NCBI RefSeq assembly: GCF_907164915.1
Contig: NC_061863.1
Coordinates: 40,149,382 to 40,213,381, forward strand
Reading direction: 5' to 3'
Length of the DNA: 64,000 nucleotides
Source: Impatiens glandulifera
Taxonomy: Eukaryota > Streptophyta > Magnoliopsida > Ericales > Balsaminaceae
Shown: positions 11,601-22,797 of the stretch, in pieces
Position numbering within the stretch: the stretch's first letter is position 1
How the letters are laid out: each line of letters opens with the position of its first letter
The notes under the pieces: model-generated
Told to the model about the DNA's origin: nothing
Database searches by the model: none
The model's input: the letters and a program-made list of their open reading frames with translations, nothing else
Position numbers and translations under genes: made by a program

Positions 11601-11798
11601 GGTCAAGTGTGCTAAATGGGCCTTTGGGCCCTAGGGCTTCATAGTTTTGCCTATAAATACCCCTCTTAACTCCCTACCTATTTGAAAATCTTAAGCAAAG
11701 GTCAAGTGTGCTAAATGGGCCTTTGGGCCCTAGGGCTTCATAGTTTTGCCTATAAATACCCCTCTTAACACCCTACCTATTTGAAAATCCTAAGCAAA
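11601..11798 (+). repeat. Tandem duplication of a 99-bp promoter-like unit
   Basis: Two nearly identical units (11601-11699 and 11700-11798) each contain TGGGCC/GGGCCC elements, then CCTATAAATACCCC about 35 bp later. TGGGC elements followed by a TATA box are common in plant promoters. No coding sequence with recognisable homology follows, so the transcript, if any, is unknown. Confidence 0.6.
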
Positions 11799-13309
11799 CA
11801 CCACTCTTGTTAAGTTGGTCACAAGATTTGCTTAGGACATTTTAGATTAAACACCACCCTTAACATCAAAAGAGCAGAACTGTTTTTTAAGCTTTTTATT
11901 TTGATAGGTGTTTAGTATTTTTGCTTTACTTGTTGTAAATATGTAATCTAAATAAAAAAACAGAAAACTTAATGTATATAAAGGACATTGACCTAAAATT
12001 TCTTTAAAACCAAAAATCGGCCTTTAAATTGGTCATTTCAAATATAAAAATATAAAACTTAAAGCCAAAAAAAGAACAATTTGCTTTTATTTGTTAATTT
12101 TTTTATTTCATATTTAATGTTAAATATATGATTTTACTTTATATAATTGTTTATAAATGTGTTAATAACATAACTAATTTTTATTTATTTAGTCTGGGAT
12201 CCATTTGGATCACCAAAGTCGTAGTTAGTTAGGGTCTAGGTTGGAAAATCTGGAGCAGCGGACTTTGCTGTTGTAGTGGCGTGTATTCCTGACGCTTGTT
12301 CTTCAGCCTTCCAGCATTTCTTCAAGGGTCTTAGCGCTTTCCAGACGACGTTTGCTCTGCTGCAGCTGCTGCTGAATCAGACTTTTGACGCTTCCCAACG
12401 CTTGCTGTAGTCTTCAGCTTCTTTTTTTCTATTTATTTTTATTTGTTTATTTTTTTTATTTTTTTTGTTTTTTATTTCAGCCTTTTAGATTTAGGTTTAT
12501 TTTTGTTTGACATTTTTTTTATTTTGCTTAGTTAAGAGTTTGGGGCTTGATTGATCTAGGTTAGAAAAAAAAATTTAAAATTAAACCTTAACTAAAATTG
12601 AATCTAGCTCAAACGTAGACTTAGGATTTTCCTTAGACTTAGGACTTTTTTTGAATTTTCATTTTAAATAAAAAACCAAAAAAAAAATTTAGACCCTTTA
12701 AATAATTCACTAAAGTTCTTGAAAATTAATCTAGACTTAAACTATATAATTTTGATTAATAACTTGTCTAGTGTTGATTTTTAGGATAACTTTATGTGTA
12801 AGTTATTTGCTTTATTTTTTTTCTTTTGTCTTTGTTTATTCTTTCTTTTTTGTTTATCTCATGCAAACCCTTTAAATATTTAAAATGGAAAAATTCTAAA
12901 AAGTAAAGCGTAAGAAATTTACAAAAATGTCAAAATTAATTAGTAGAGACCTTAAGGGCATTGTGAGGTATAGCGTCTAAAAAAGTTTTTCCCACACGTA
13001 ACCAAACGCCGAACTCACATCTCTTAATTTCCTAATTTTTGAAATTAGGTTGCGACTCTCTAGTCGTGAGGTTAATTAATATTGAAAAAAGTAAAAAAGG
13101 CATATGACATACTTCCCATTAAAAAACTCTGAATCTCTCCTAGATTCGACGGGAAGGTAAGATATGGAGTTGTCTATAAAGCCTCATTTTTAAATCTTTA
13201 ATTTTTTCAAACATTAAAATTAATTCCTCTCACGTTTTCAAAAAATAATTTTTTTTAAAGAGTGTCCCAGAATTTTCAAAGTAGTCGAACAAAATATTTT
13301 TTTTTTAAA
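11799..13309. other. Intergenic DNA with possible old LTR remnants
   Basis: Mostly AT-rich. A more GC-rich island at about 12195-12420 contains repeated GACGCTT/CAGCTGCTGCTG-type words but no open frame of note. At 12960-13160 a stretch with CACACGTAACCAAACGCCGAAC and GCGACTCTCTAGTCGTG resembles terminal parts of plant Gypsy LTRs; this is an impression only. Confidence 0.3.
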
Positions 13310-14597
13310 TCGATCACAGGTATATTCCAGAGTTTGAACCATATCTGTGTAGTTTCTTTTGGCTTACTCAATAGGTTCAAGTCTTCAGACCATTTTTCCA
13401 ACTTCATACAATTGGATCATATATATGTATGCCAATTTTCTAGAATTTTCTCTAGATTAGATCCCTTCTTGAATTTAAGGAAATATAAATCATGGACATT
13501 TCCTGAAATCTTCTCCAGCCATTTTCCTTTCCATTGCTTCAACAATGCATCTTTAGTAATTGAGAAGGATACTCTGTTTTTAGTTTCCCACAATTACATT
13601 TTCCCATTCCTCCACTTTTGTCTGTGTATTTCCCAAGTAGATTTTTCCTTTATAAGAATGATCTTCTGACTTTTTTGCATTGTTGTTCTTCTAGACTTCA
13701 TTAGTTTTCCATGTCGAGTTGCTCATGATAGTATATGACTTAGATTTGGGAGCCTTCATTAGTTCCTTCATTGTAGCAATTGGCCGTTGAACAATTTTTT
13801 CATATTTTTCTTTTTTCAACAGATTCCAGTCTTGAAGATAGTGGGTGTTGAGTTGAATTGTAATATGTTGTGCTTTCTCCTTATTGATGACAATTTCTCC
13901 CCTTTTGGCATGCATAAGGAGCTTTGTAATCTAATTCTTTCATTATAGCGTATCTTCCAAACTTCTTCATTATCCTCTTGTTTTCCTGCATTATTTTCAA
14001 TAGGAATTTTCCCAGCAGTAGTTGGAGCATATTTCTTAATTGTGTTGGTATCCTACTGTTCTTTGATAACTTTTTCAGAAATTCTTTCAAATTCTTTGAC
14101 TGTTGCTTCCTTAATTCTTTCCATTACAAAATCTTTAACTTCTTTTAATTTATTACTTTGTTCTTCCCCTTCCCCATAATGGCAGAGACAGAGTAATAGA
14201 ACAAATTAATTGCAGAAACCCTAAGAGATGATCAAAAGTAAACCGCAATCGAGGGCAAAATCTAACCTCACTTACAAATGAACAAGAAACCCTAGACTAG
14301 CAACACTTAATGAACGACGTAAGACAATACCGGGATGCCTGTGTCGATCGTCTTGTGTCGCCTGTGCCTATTGTGTCGCTTGTGTCGATCGTGTCGTGTC
14401 GCTTGTGCCGATGACGCTTCCTTTGATTAATGGTAATTCTGATGTCGATTTGATGACTTACGATGCAGGACAATATCGTGTCGTCCGTGCCTTTCTGCCT
14501 GTGCCTATCGTGTCGTTGTACCAATCGTGCCGTCTGTGCCGATCGTGCCGCCCGTATCAATCGTGCCGATCGCGAATCAAATCTTTAGAGCTTTTCG
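13310..14597 (-). pseudogene. Truncated LINE-like ORF1 copy (DUF4283-type)
   Basis: Homologous, in opposite orientation, to the complete copy at 35826-38264. The minus strand begins with a CGATCGGCAC-type minisatellite leader, then ATG at 14177 (MGKGKNK), then fragments such as HAKRGEIVINKEKAQHITIQL and KAPKSKSYTI that match the other copy. It breaks off near 13310, before the DUF4283 core ends, and contains frameshifts. In plant LINEs such ORF1 proteins bind element RNA. Loss of the 3' part is unlike normal 5' truncation and implies a later deletion. Confidence 0.6.
14290..14590. repeat. GTGTCGATCGTGCC-type minisatellite (retroposon leader)
   Basis: Irregular repeats of words such as GTGTCGATCGTGTCG and GTGCCTATCGTG. 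The same composition occurs at about 35895-36125 in front of the other ORF1 copy, so it is part of the element rather than a local expansion. Confidence 0.6.
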
Positions 14598-15166
14598 AAT
14601 CTTACTAATTTTTATTTTTTTAAAAAAATCCATTTTTAATCTATAATCTTAATAAATTAATTTTCTTCTTTAAAACAAAAATGATATTAATTTAATTATA
14701 TAAATATATATTTTTTAATAAAATATAATTATTTAAAAATACTAAGATTGATGTGAGTTTTCTTCTTTATCCAACCTTTAATAAAATGATTTAATTTATG
14801 GTAACAATTTTTTTATATTCGACCCAAGAGCAACGCTTTATTAAACGTAATTATATGTTATAATAATTTTGCGTAAAATGTTAATGGAAAAATTATAAAC
14901 AAATAAATTTTACGTTTAACTCAATTTTCTTTCTACATTTCTCCTTCATTGTTTAAGCTTATAATTTTAACGTTTTTCTCTCCTATCACTTTTTAATATT
15001 TTTTATTTATTTATTTTTATTAAAAATCTTTTTAAATTTTTTTTTCTTATATTAATTCTCTATCATCTATTTCTAATATTATTTATTCATTTTCTCATCT
15101 ATTACATCTTTTTTTATATATATATTTATATAAAATTATTATAATGATAATAATAAATTTTAAATT

Positions 15167-15200
<34 letters not shown>

Positions 15201-15286
15201 CCTGTACCTTACAATGTTTTTTTTCTTTCTAATGATCTCATTTATATAGTTATTCATTTATATGAGCTAATATTTTAAAACATAAC

Positions 15287-15328
<42 letters not shown>

Positions 15329-16119
15329 TTTTACATTTACTAGTTAAATAGAATAAATGAGATCAAACCCATCAAATGTCACTGTAATTCTTTAATAAGA
15401 ACATATTCATACTATATATATAACTTTTTAATAATTTTAAAGTTATTTTTATTAGTTTAATAATAAAATATTAATGAAAACAAAATTTTTAACTGTTTCT
15501 TTTTTATTAATAAAAAATTGAAAATAAAGAAATTATTAAATTCATTCTTTTTATAATGGCATGTAAAATTTAAAATTAAAAAAGAAAAATTATTATCCAT
15601 TATATTTGTAAGATGAGATGTATGTCAAACTTATTTCATGCAAAATTGCAAATCTTGTCCACATTATCCTTACTCAAATTCATATTATTAAGTGAAGTCT
15701 TATATATTTTAAAATAGAAGATAGATTAATTCAATATTTAAAAAATATTTGATCTTTAAATTTAAAATAAAGCAATAACAGTTTAAATTATAGAGGGTCC
15801 AAATGTGATAAAATTATAAGTAAATTGGTTCAATATCATAAGAAAATTGCAATAAATCTGACAATTCTTTTTCAATTAAGTATTATAATATCAGCTTAAA
15901 TGTGTGTGAATATATTAATTGACTTTATGCTAATACCCATACCAACATTCAAATTAATGAGAATACATTTAAAAGTTACCAACAAATTAGACTTTAAGAT
16001 TTTCAGAATCATACTATGCATGCGTGCTGTACCCAGATGCAAAATGCAGATAATCATTAATATGAACTTGTAAGTTTCTTGAAAATTAATTTTTAACTTG
16101 AACTGAAGTTTTAAATTTG

Positions 16120-16178
<59 letters not shown>

Positions 16179-16257
16179 AGACATTATTAATTTATCAGAA
16201 AAGAAAAAAAATAAATATTTTTTTTTGTTAAAAAAACTGTGTAATTGTTATATATCT
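14598..16257. other. AT-rich intergenic DNA with (AT)n microsatellites
   Basis: No gene seen. (AT)n runs occur at about 15170-15196 and 15288-15322; another at 16122-16174 is the longest in this area. Confidence 0.6.
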
Positions 16258-16449
16258 ATCTATCCATAATATACTTAAATTCAAAGTGTCTTGATGAGCC
16301 ATGGTTAATTTGGATATGTATTTGAAAAAAAATGAATACATGAGTCGAGTTGTGGGTTTACCTGCCCACCCATAAACTTGAAAATTTTAATTAAAAATGT
16401 GATATACACAAGTTTCGAACTTATACCTCATTCAACATTTTAACTATAA

Positions 16450-16650
16450 AAAAAATCAATTAGACATATGTATTTGTATAAGTAGTTCACTTAGACGTAT
16501 GTACTAATAAAATGTCATTTAAACATACCTAATATAAAAAATATGTTCATTGAACCTCCTTTAGTAAATTATAGTTAATTTTTATTTTTTCATTTATATA
16601 TTTATTAATTAAATAAAAATATATTTCTCTCTCCTTCTTTTTCATTAATG
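16450..16650 (+). repeat. Dispersed repeat flanking element 2, left outer copy
   Basis: The stretch with ACGTATGTACTAATAAAATG and TCATTTAAACATACC recurs in inverted orientation at about 28640-28830, beyond the other end of element 2. A Box-B-like word (AGTTTCGAACTT) lies beside this copy. It is probably a common short repeat; the family is not identified. Confidence 0.45.
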
Positions 16651-16698
16651 AATAAATTCTTTATTTTTATTTTTTACATAAATTTTTTATTATTTTTT

Positions 16699-17640
16699 CT
16701 ATACTCGCGTTTTGACGGGCCAGCCTTTTTTTATGCGCCGCTTTACCCGAAAATGAGCTTTGCTCCTCTGGGCGCTAAGCGCTCCCGTGGTTCGCGAGAA
16801 GGAAAAAGGACTCATCCTTTGTTGCATCTGGCACGAGATGATAAAGAGATATTCTAAAAGCTTTACAGTACTTAGTTCTTTAGGCTACTAAAACTTGCCA
16901 CTCTTACTCTTGAGTTCCCCTTTCTTTCCGGATCGAGTCAATTGGGTTTGTATCCATTCGATATAGATTACTGGGCTAGGTCAGCGGAGAAATCCATTAT
17001 TAACTCTCCGCAGCAAGATAGGCTGGCTTTGTTCCAGGCCCCTTATTAGTCAATGGACTAATAGTTGAGCAGGATCATTACTTTTACTTCTAGGTCAACC
17101 TGTAAGTTCAGAAAAAGTAAAGTAATAGTACGAGGAAAAAGACGAATCAATTAATGGAAAGGTCCATAAAAAGTCTTGATTATCTTCTTTTATGTGATAG
17201 GGCAGCCAAGGGCAGATTCAGTTACTGTCCAACGAGTTAGTTTGGAAAGATAGTTTTTTTCCCAATAAGAGCACTAGTGGCAATGAGGAAAGAAAGGACG
17301 GTCGCAGAAACCGGTCAGCCTACATAAAAGCCCAGTTCGAATATTAGAGGAAGCATGGCATATCAAGTAGGGCATATGGGAAATAAACACAAAGAGAGAG
17401 CGAGTTAGGATTGGTTTGGCTAGTGGATCTCATTCCTTTATCCCGAACCAATGATTTGAACTCGAGTACAAAAGAAAAGCCTATTGAAAATTATCATTTC
17501 GCATCAGGATGAGAAAGCCGAGCATCTTTCTGAATCCATACCCTGGTAAAAAAGAGTTTATCTTACTCTTCCTCGGATTTGATTGTAGAGTTACTTCAGG
17601 CTCACTTACCACTATTAATGATTATTTTAGTTTTTATCTT
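16699..17640. other. Candidate organelle-derived insert (mitochondrial-like)
   Basis: A roughly 940-bp block clearly less AT-rich than its surroundings, with words such as GGGCGCTAAGCGCTCC and short non-coding runs resembling plant mitochondrial intergenic DNA. It has no long open frame. The same block is at 61245-62187 in the right arm, so the insertion predates the split of the arms. The origin is from general appearance only and may be wrong. Confidence 0.4.
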
Positions 17641-17657
17641 TTATATATATATATATA

Positions 17658-19978
17658 TGTTGGGTCAAATTATTTTGACTAAGGGTTAAAATATTTTAAC
17701 CACTGATATTTTGACGATGAAATAACTTATGAGTTTTGATACAGGTGTATTGAGACAACATGTTATGAGACTTGGATCTAATGAGGGTCATTAGACCGAT
17801 TTTGACTTTCATTGCATAGAATTAGACATAAGTCTAATAGAATTAGACGTACAGTCTAACTCATCGGAGTTAGACGTGTAGTCTAATAGACGTGTAAAGA
17901 ATTAGACGGATGGTCTAATGAATACACGGAATTAGACGCAAGTCTAATACAATTAGACGTACAATCTAACTCATCGGAGTTAGACGTGTAGTCTAATAGA
18001 CGTGTAAAAAATTAGACGGATGGTCTAATGAATACACGGAATTAGACGCAAGTCTAATAGAATTAGACGTACAGTATAACTCATCGGAGTTAGACGTGTA
18101 GTTTAATAGACGTGTAAAGAATTAGACGTATGGTCTAATGAATACACGGAATTAGACGCAAGTCTAATAGAATTAGACGTACAGTCTAACTCATCGGAGT
18201 TAGACGTGCAGTCTAATATATTTGTAATTAGACGGGTAGTCTAATTGATATTCGGAATTAGACGTACAGTCTAACTCATCGGAGTTAGACGCGTAGTCTA
18301 ATAGAAAGTGAAAGTTAGACGTGCGTCTAACTCCTTCAGACAAGTCTGAGGTAGAACCGGAATTAGACGTTCTAGTCTAACTTAGTGGAGTTAGACGTGC
18401 CAGTCTAATGGTTATTGAATAATTAGACGTGTGGTCTAATTAATGAAAGTTAGACGTGAGTCTAACTCCTTCAGACAAGTCTGAGGTAGAACCGGAATTA
18501 GACGTGTCAGTCTAACTCAGTGGAGTTAGACGTGCCAGTCTAATGGTTATTGAATAATTAGACGTGTGGTCTAATTAATGAAAGTTAGACGTGAGTCTAA
18601 CTCTTTCAGACAAGTCTTAGGTAGAACCGGAATTAGACGTGTCAGTCTAACTTAGTGGAGTTAGACGTGCCAGTCTAATGGTTATTGAATAATTAGACGT
18701 GTGGTCTAATTAATGAAAGTTAGACGTGAGTCTAACTCCTTCAGACAAGTCTGAGGTAGAACCGGAATTAGACGTGTCAGTCTAATTCAGTGGAGTTAGA
18801 CGTGCCAGTCTAATGGTTATTGAATAATTAAACGTGTGATCTAATTAATGAAAGTTAGACGTGAGTCTAACTCCTTCAGACAAGTCTGAGGTAGAACCGG
18901 AATTAGACGTTCCAGTCTAACTCAGTGGAGTTAGACGTGCCAGTCTAATGGTTATTGTAATTAGACGCGAGTCTAATTCTATTAGACCAGACGGTCTAAT
19001 AGACGTTTTCTTATCAGAAGGAAATGACTTATTTCATTAGAATGATTTTCACAATCCGTCTAACTGAAATACGTCTAATGCTCAGTTTAAGCAGTACGCT
19101 TGAATCTAGCATTTCTCCTAACCACGTGCTATAGATGTACCCTACTTCTGCTCCACTTTTTAGTGAAGATTAGTACAACAGTTGTATGCATCCAATCATT
19201 GAATACCACGTAAGAGAATTTTCCTCACATTACTTGTTTTGCAGGTATATCCCTGATGGAATATTCGGCGCACTACCAGTTCTGTACGGCCACGATCCTT
19301 GTGCTCAGAACCTGCTGTGTACAATGGAGGCTTTCCAATGGAAGAGTGCCACGTATCATTCTTGAATATTCGACCGTTAACTCCTGCTCAGTATTTAACC
19401 AATCTTAAGGACAACGGACGAAGCACCTTATCGGTTTTCAAAACCTTGCACCTTGTCTTACACAACGAACAAGCAATCTGATTTTGCAGAAAGAGAAATT
19501 ACTCAATCATCTTGCTTACTGAACTTATTTTGTGAAGCTTCTTTCTGATTGTACTGTGTGTGAATTGAGAGAGAGATCTAGAATCAAAACACTTTTAGCT
19601 GAGTGATATTCTTCATCTTGTAATTGAACAGAAAGTGTTCTGTTCAATAGTGAGCTAAATGTGTGTAAACTGTATTTGATTCTTATCATCTTATAGTGAA
19701 TCCTTCCGGTGGTTGGAAGAAGGGGTGACGTAGGAGAGTTTCTCCGAACATTCATAAACAAATTGTTGTGTTCTTCATTTCTGTCATCTTTTCATATTTC
19801 ATCTTGTGCTTCAAACCCAAATAAACAATTCCGCATTGAATCCATTTCAAGTGTTTACATATGTTTGCGTAGAATAGAAAGCGAATTAAATCCCTAACAG
19901 GATTTCGTTCAAAATGTTTTTCATAAGCCTTCATCATTAGCCAGACCCCCGTCTCTATCGATAAAGCCGATCCTATCA
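17658..19978 (+). repeat. 5' LTR of element 2, with TTAGACG arrays
   Basis: Begins TGTTGGGTCAAATT and ends GATCCTATCA just before the primer site. Positions about 17820-19080 are two nested tandem arrays, one of about 111 bp period and one of about 136 bp, both built from TTAGACG/CGTCTAA words often paired as TTAGAC-6nt-GTCTAA hairpins. The downstream 0.9 kb is unique-looking leader sequence. A short open frame there (19299-19481) is shared by all four LTR copies but has no protein character. Confidence 0.85.
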
Positions 19979-19980
19979 AT

Positions 19981-19995
19981 TGGTATCAGAGCCCT
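19981..19995 (+). other. Primer binding site, initiator tRNA-Met type
   Basis: TGGTATCAGAGCCCT starts two bases after the LTR end, a perfect plant Met primer site. Confidence 0.9.
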
Positions 19996-20023
19996 GATTC
20001 TATTCTCAAGTCTTTCATGAAAT

Positions 20024-21820
20024 ATGTCGAACATACCCAAAGATGCCAGTGCTACAACTATTCCAACCTTCTCTCGTAAAAACTACATTGTTTGGAAGAA
20101 AAGAGTTCGTGCTCATCTCTCTTCTCTTCATGATGACATGTGGAGCGTTGTCACAGAAGGTCCTATCAAGATTGATAAGGAGAAGGTCGACTGGACCGCT
20201 GATGAAAAGAGGCAGAACAACCTCAACAACATGGCTCTTGATGTTCTGTATAGATCTCTCGATGACAGTATGTTCAACTACATCATCGAATGTGACACTG
20301 CCAAAGAGGTCTGGGACAAACTCACTCAACTGTGTGAGGGCAACGAGCAAACCAAGGAAAACAAGATCATGGTTGCTACTCAACAGTTCGACAGCTTCAA
20401 AATGCGTCCTGGTGAAACAATGAACGATTTAGACACTAGATTTAACAAGATCGTCTCCTCTCTGTCCATCCTAGGCAAGACTTATAACAACCGGGAGCTT
20501 GCTATCAAGGTCATGCGTTCTCTTCCAAGAGAATGGGACATAAAGACTATGGCGATGAGAGAATCCAAAGATCTTAACAAGATCTCTCTCTTTGATCTCT
20601 TTGCTGACCTAAAAGCCTATGAGTTTGAGATGAACTGTTGGATGGAAGAAGATCAACCCAGGTCCGTTATCATTGCTAAGGCGCTAGTGACTGCTGAAGA
20701 GCCACCAACCGCTCCGGACGTGAAGATGGCAGCTCAGCAGCTGAGCAACGATGCCATGTCTCTCTTTGTGAAGAAGTTTGGCGACTTCATAAAGAAGAGC
20801 AACTCTAACTCAAACTCTTCAAATTCTAATGATAATAGAAAATTTAAAGTTAATGTTACCTTTTTTAACTGTGGTATTAAAGGTCATTATGCATCGGAAT
20901 GCCGGAAGCCAAAGCGTGAAGATGCCAAGGATGATGGAAAAGAGCTGAAGGCTCTTATGGCTGGTGACGGAAAGAATAGAGGAAGCAGCCGAGGCTCGTA
21001 CTTCTCATCTAGTGAAAGTGATGAAGAATACGTGGCTTGCTTCATGGCCAGAGAAGATGAAGAAGGAACTTAGGAGACTGAGGTATTTGATTTCTCTTCC
21101 GAAAGGTTTTCAAGGGAACAACTGGTAGCTGCACTAGATGACATGGTCATCGAGTACAGAAAGCTAGCATAATCTCTAAATGAAACTAAATCTTCATCAG
21201 ATTTAAATAAACCAAATCTGTCTAAAGAGGAAGAGTCACATGTTTTTGAAATGAAGATTGAAGAGATCTCATCTGAGAATGAGATGCTCAAGGAACAGAT
21301 TTAAACTCTTTCATCTGAAAACAAAAGGCTTAACTATGTTGTCTGTGCATGGACAAGGTCTGGTGATGCTATCAAATATCAGATCAGCATGTTGAAACCT
21401 GCTGGATTTAGATCCGAATTGGGAGTTGATAGCAATGATCCTAACATGTCCTGCAAAAAGTCAAAGCCAAATGAGAAACTTAAGTCGATAAGTTTTGTCA
21501 AAGGAAGTATGACTGACATTGAATCTGATCCTATTCATGAAGAAGTTGCTTTCAAAAATGAAATAGTTTATGTTCTACCGACTGTTAGCTGGCTTGAGAA
21601 TAAGCTAGAAAAAGCTAATAAATCTGGTAATTTAAAACCTGACTCTACGTCAAGGAGTTTTAAAAGAAAATCTTCTTCAAAAGTCAAAGGATCAGTGGCT
21701 AGCAGGAAGTCATCTGCTAAGTCAAAATCTTATGCATTAATCACAACACAAAATGGGAAATCCATTAGAATAACTCAAATATGGATTCCTAAGGGACTAA
21801 TTGATCGAGGACCCAATTAA
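20024..21820 (+). pseudogene. gag: gag of element 2, three in-frame stops
   Basis: ATG at 20024 (MSNIPKDASATTIPTFSRKNY). The N-terminal Copia Gag domain is clear (FxxWKxRxxxxL, later WDIKTMAMRES). One frame continues for 599 codons to a TAA after WIPKGLIDRGPN, the same Gag end as in element 1. Stops interrupt at 21071 (TAG), about 21170 (TAA) and about 21302 (TAA). The third is CAA in the right-arm copy, so it arose by C-to-T after the arms separated; the first two are shared by both arms. The zinc knuckle near residues 279-292 reads FNCGIKGHYASEC with Phe in place of the first Cys, in both arms. Confidence 0.85.
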
Positions 21821-22079
21821 GGATGGGTACCAAAATGTGTAAATAGTTTATTTTGTAGGTGATGCAGGAGGATAGCAGGAAGGAAGCTAGAAGAGTACTC
21901 CTCTAAGTACACAGCTTGAAAGATCAACAATGGCACTTGCCATTCTGGAAGAATAATTTTTTTTTAAAAAAATGATTTTGATCTTTGGACCACAAAAATT
22001 ATTTATCAAACTCTAATTGTCCATATTCATAATGAGAAGGAAAAATTACTTTGGAAGTAAAGATACTCTCTAGACGAAT

Positions 22080-22660
22080 ATCCTTAATCGGTCTAATTAG
22101 ACAAGGGCATCTAAAAGAGACAGTATGTACTTAGACATATTTTTGCTCATAATCCATACATCTAAGTCTATATGTTGAGGTGTTATACCAACGCAATTAA
22201 ACGGACACGTCTAATAGACGTTAGACGTTTTTACGTCATGAGCAAAAGGATGCTCAAGTCTAATGAACACACGTCTAACACGAGGTGTTTATGCGGAGTT
22301 AGACGTACACGTCTAATAAACATTAGACGGATTTGTTATAAACACGAAATTAGACGTAGGCGTCTAATACACTCATCCGTCTAATAGACGCTGTGTTATA
22401 TTGGATTTGTGGAGTAAGAAAAACGTCTAACTACGTGTCGATTAAACTGATCAAGGACAGCTGTCCCACGCTGAGAGCTATCTGCTTTTCCCGCTCAAAA
22501 TATCAAACAGTCATCTCTTAATAACATGAAGACATGTGTCTATCAAGTTAGAGAAAATGACTGATATACCCTCATTTTTAATGATGATTTCTTGAAAAAT
22601 GACGTCTAACATTTATTAATGGACCATACCCCTAGAATAGACGGTTACTCTATATTTCCC
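22080..22660 (+). promoter_or_regulatory. TTAGACG-rich region upstream of the accessory ORF
   Basis: About a dozen copies of TTAGACG or CGTCTAA, the LTR array word, are crowded between gag and the accessory ORF, including GTCTAATAGACGTTAGACG. The motif is not similarly dense inside gag or the accessory ORF. It is conserved in the right arm (about 52380-52930). It could be an enhancer or protein-binding cluster. Confidence 0.5.
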
Positions 22661-22668
22661 TCTTTCAT

Positions 22669-22678
22669 CTATATAAGG
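22669..22678 (+). promoter_or_regulatory. TATA box of the accessory ORF
   Basis: TCTATATAAGG lies about 120 bp upstream of the ATG at 22798, the same arrangement as before accessory ORFs A, B and C of element 1. It is conserved at 52320-52329 in the right arm. Confidence 0.55.
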
Positions 22679-22797
22679 ACATTTGTGCATGATTTTGAAA
22701 ACTTTCAATCTCTCGAAATCTCTAAGAACCCTAGCATTCTTGCATTTCTCTCACTAAATCTCTCTGAAATATCGTGTCGATTCACATTCTCTCAAAA

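Noticed and set aside
14297..14560. Arg/His/Thr-rich frame in the CGATCG minisatellite
   Set aside because: Repeat-derived; the retroposon ORF1 starts only afterwards at 14177.
17820..19080. CRISPR-like appearance of regularly spaced TTAGACG repeats
   Set aside because: The intervening parts are also repeats, the sequence is in a plant LTR, and there are no cas genes; it is an LTR satellite array.
19299..19481. 60-codon frame found in several LTR copies
   Set aside because: Conserved only because the LTRs are copies; no protein character, and it lies in the leader region.
22774..22797. Earlier start for the element 2 accessory protein
   Set aside because: It would begin at GTG; ATG at 22798 matches the starts of the three paralogues.
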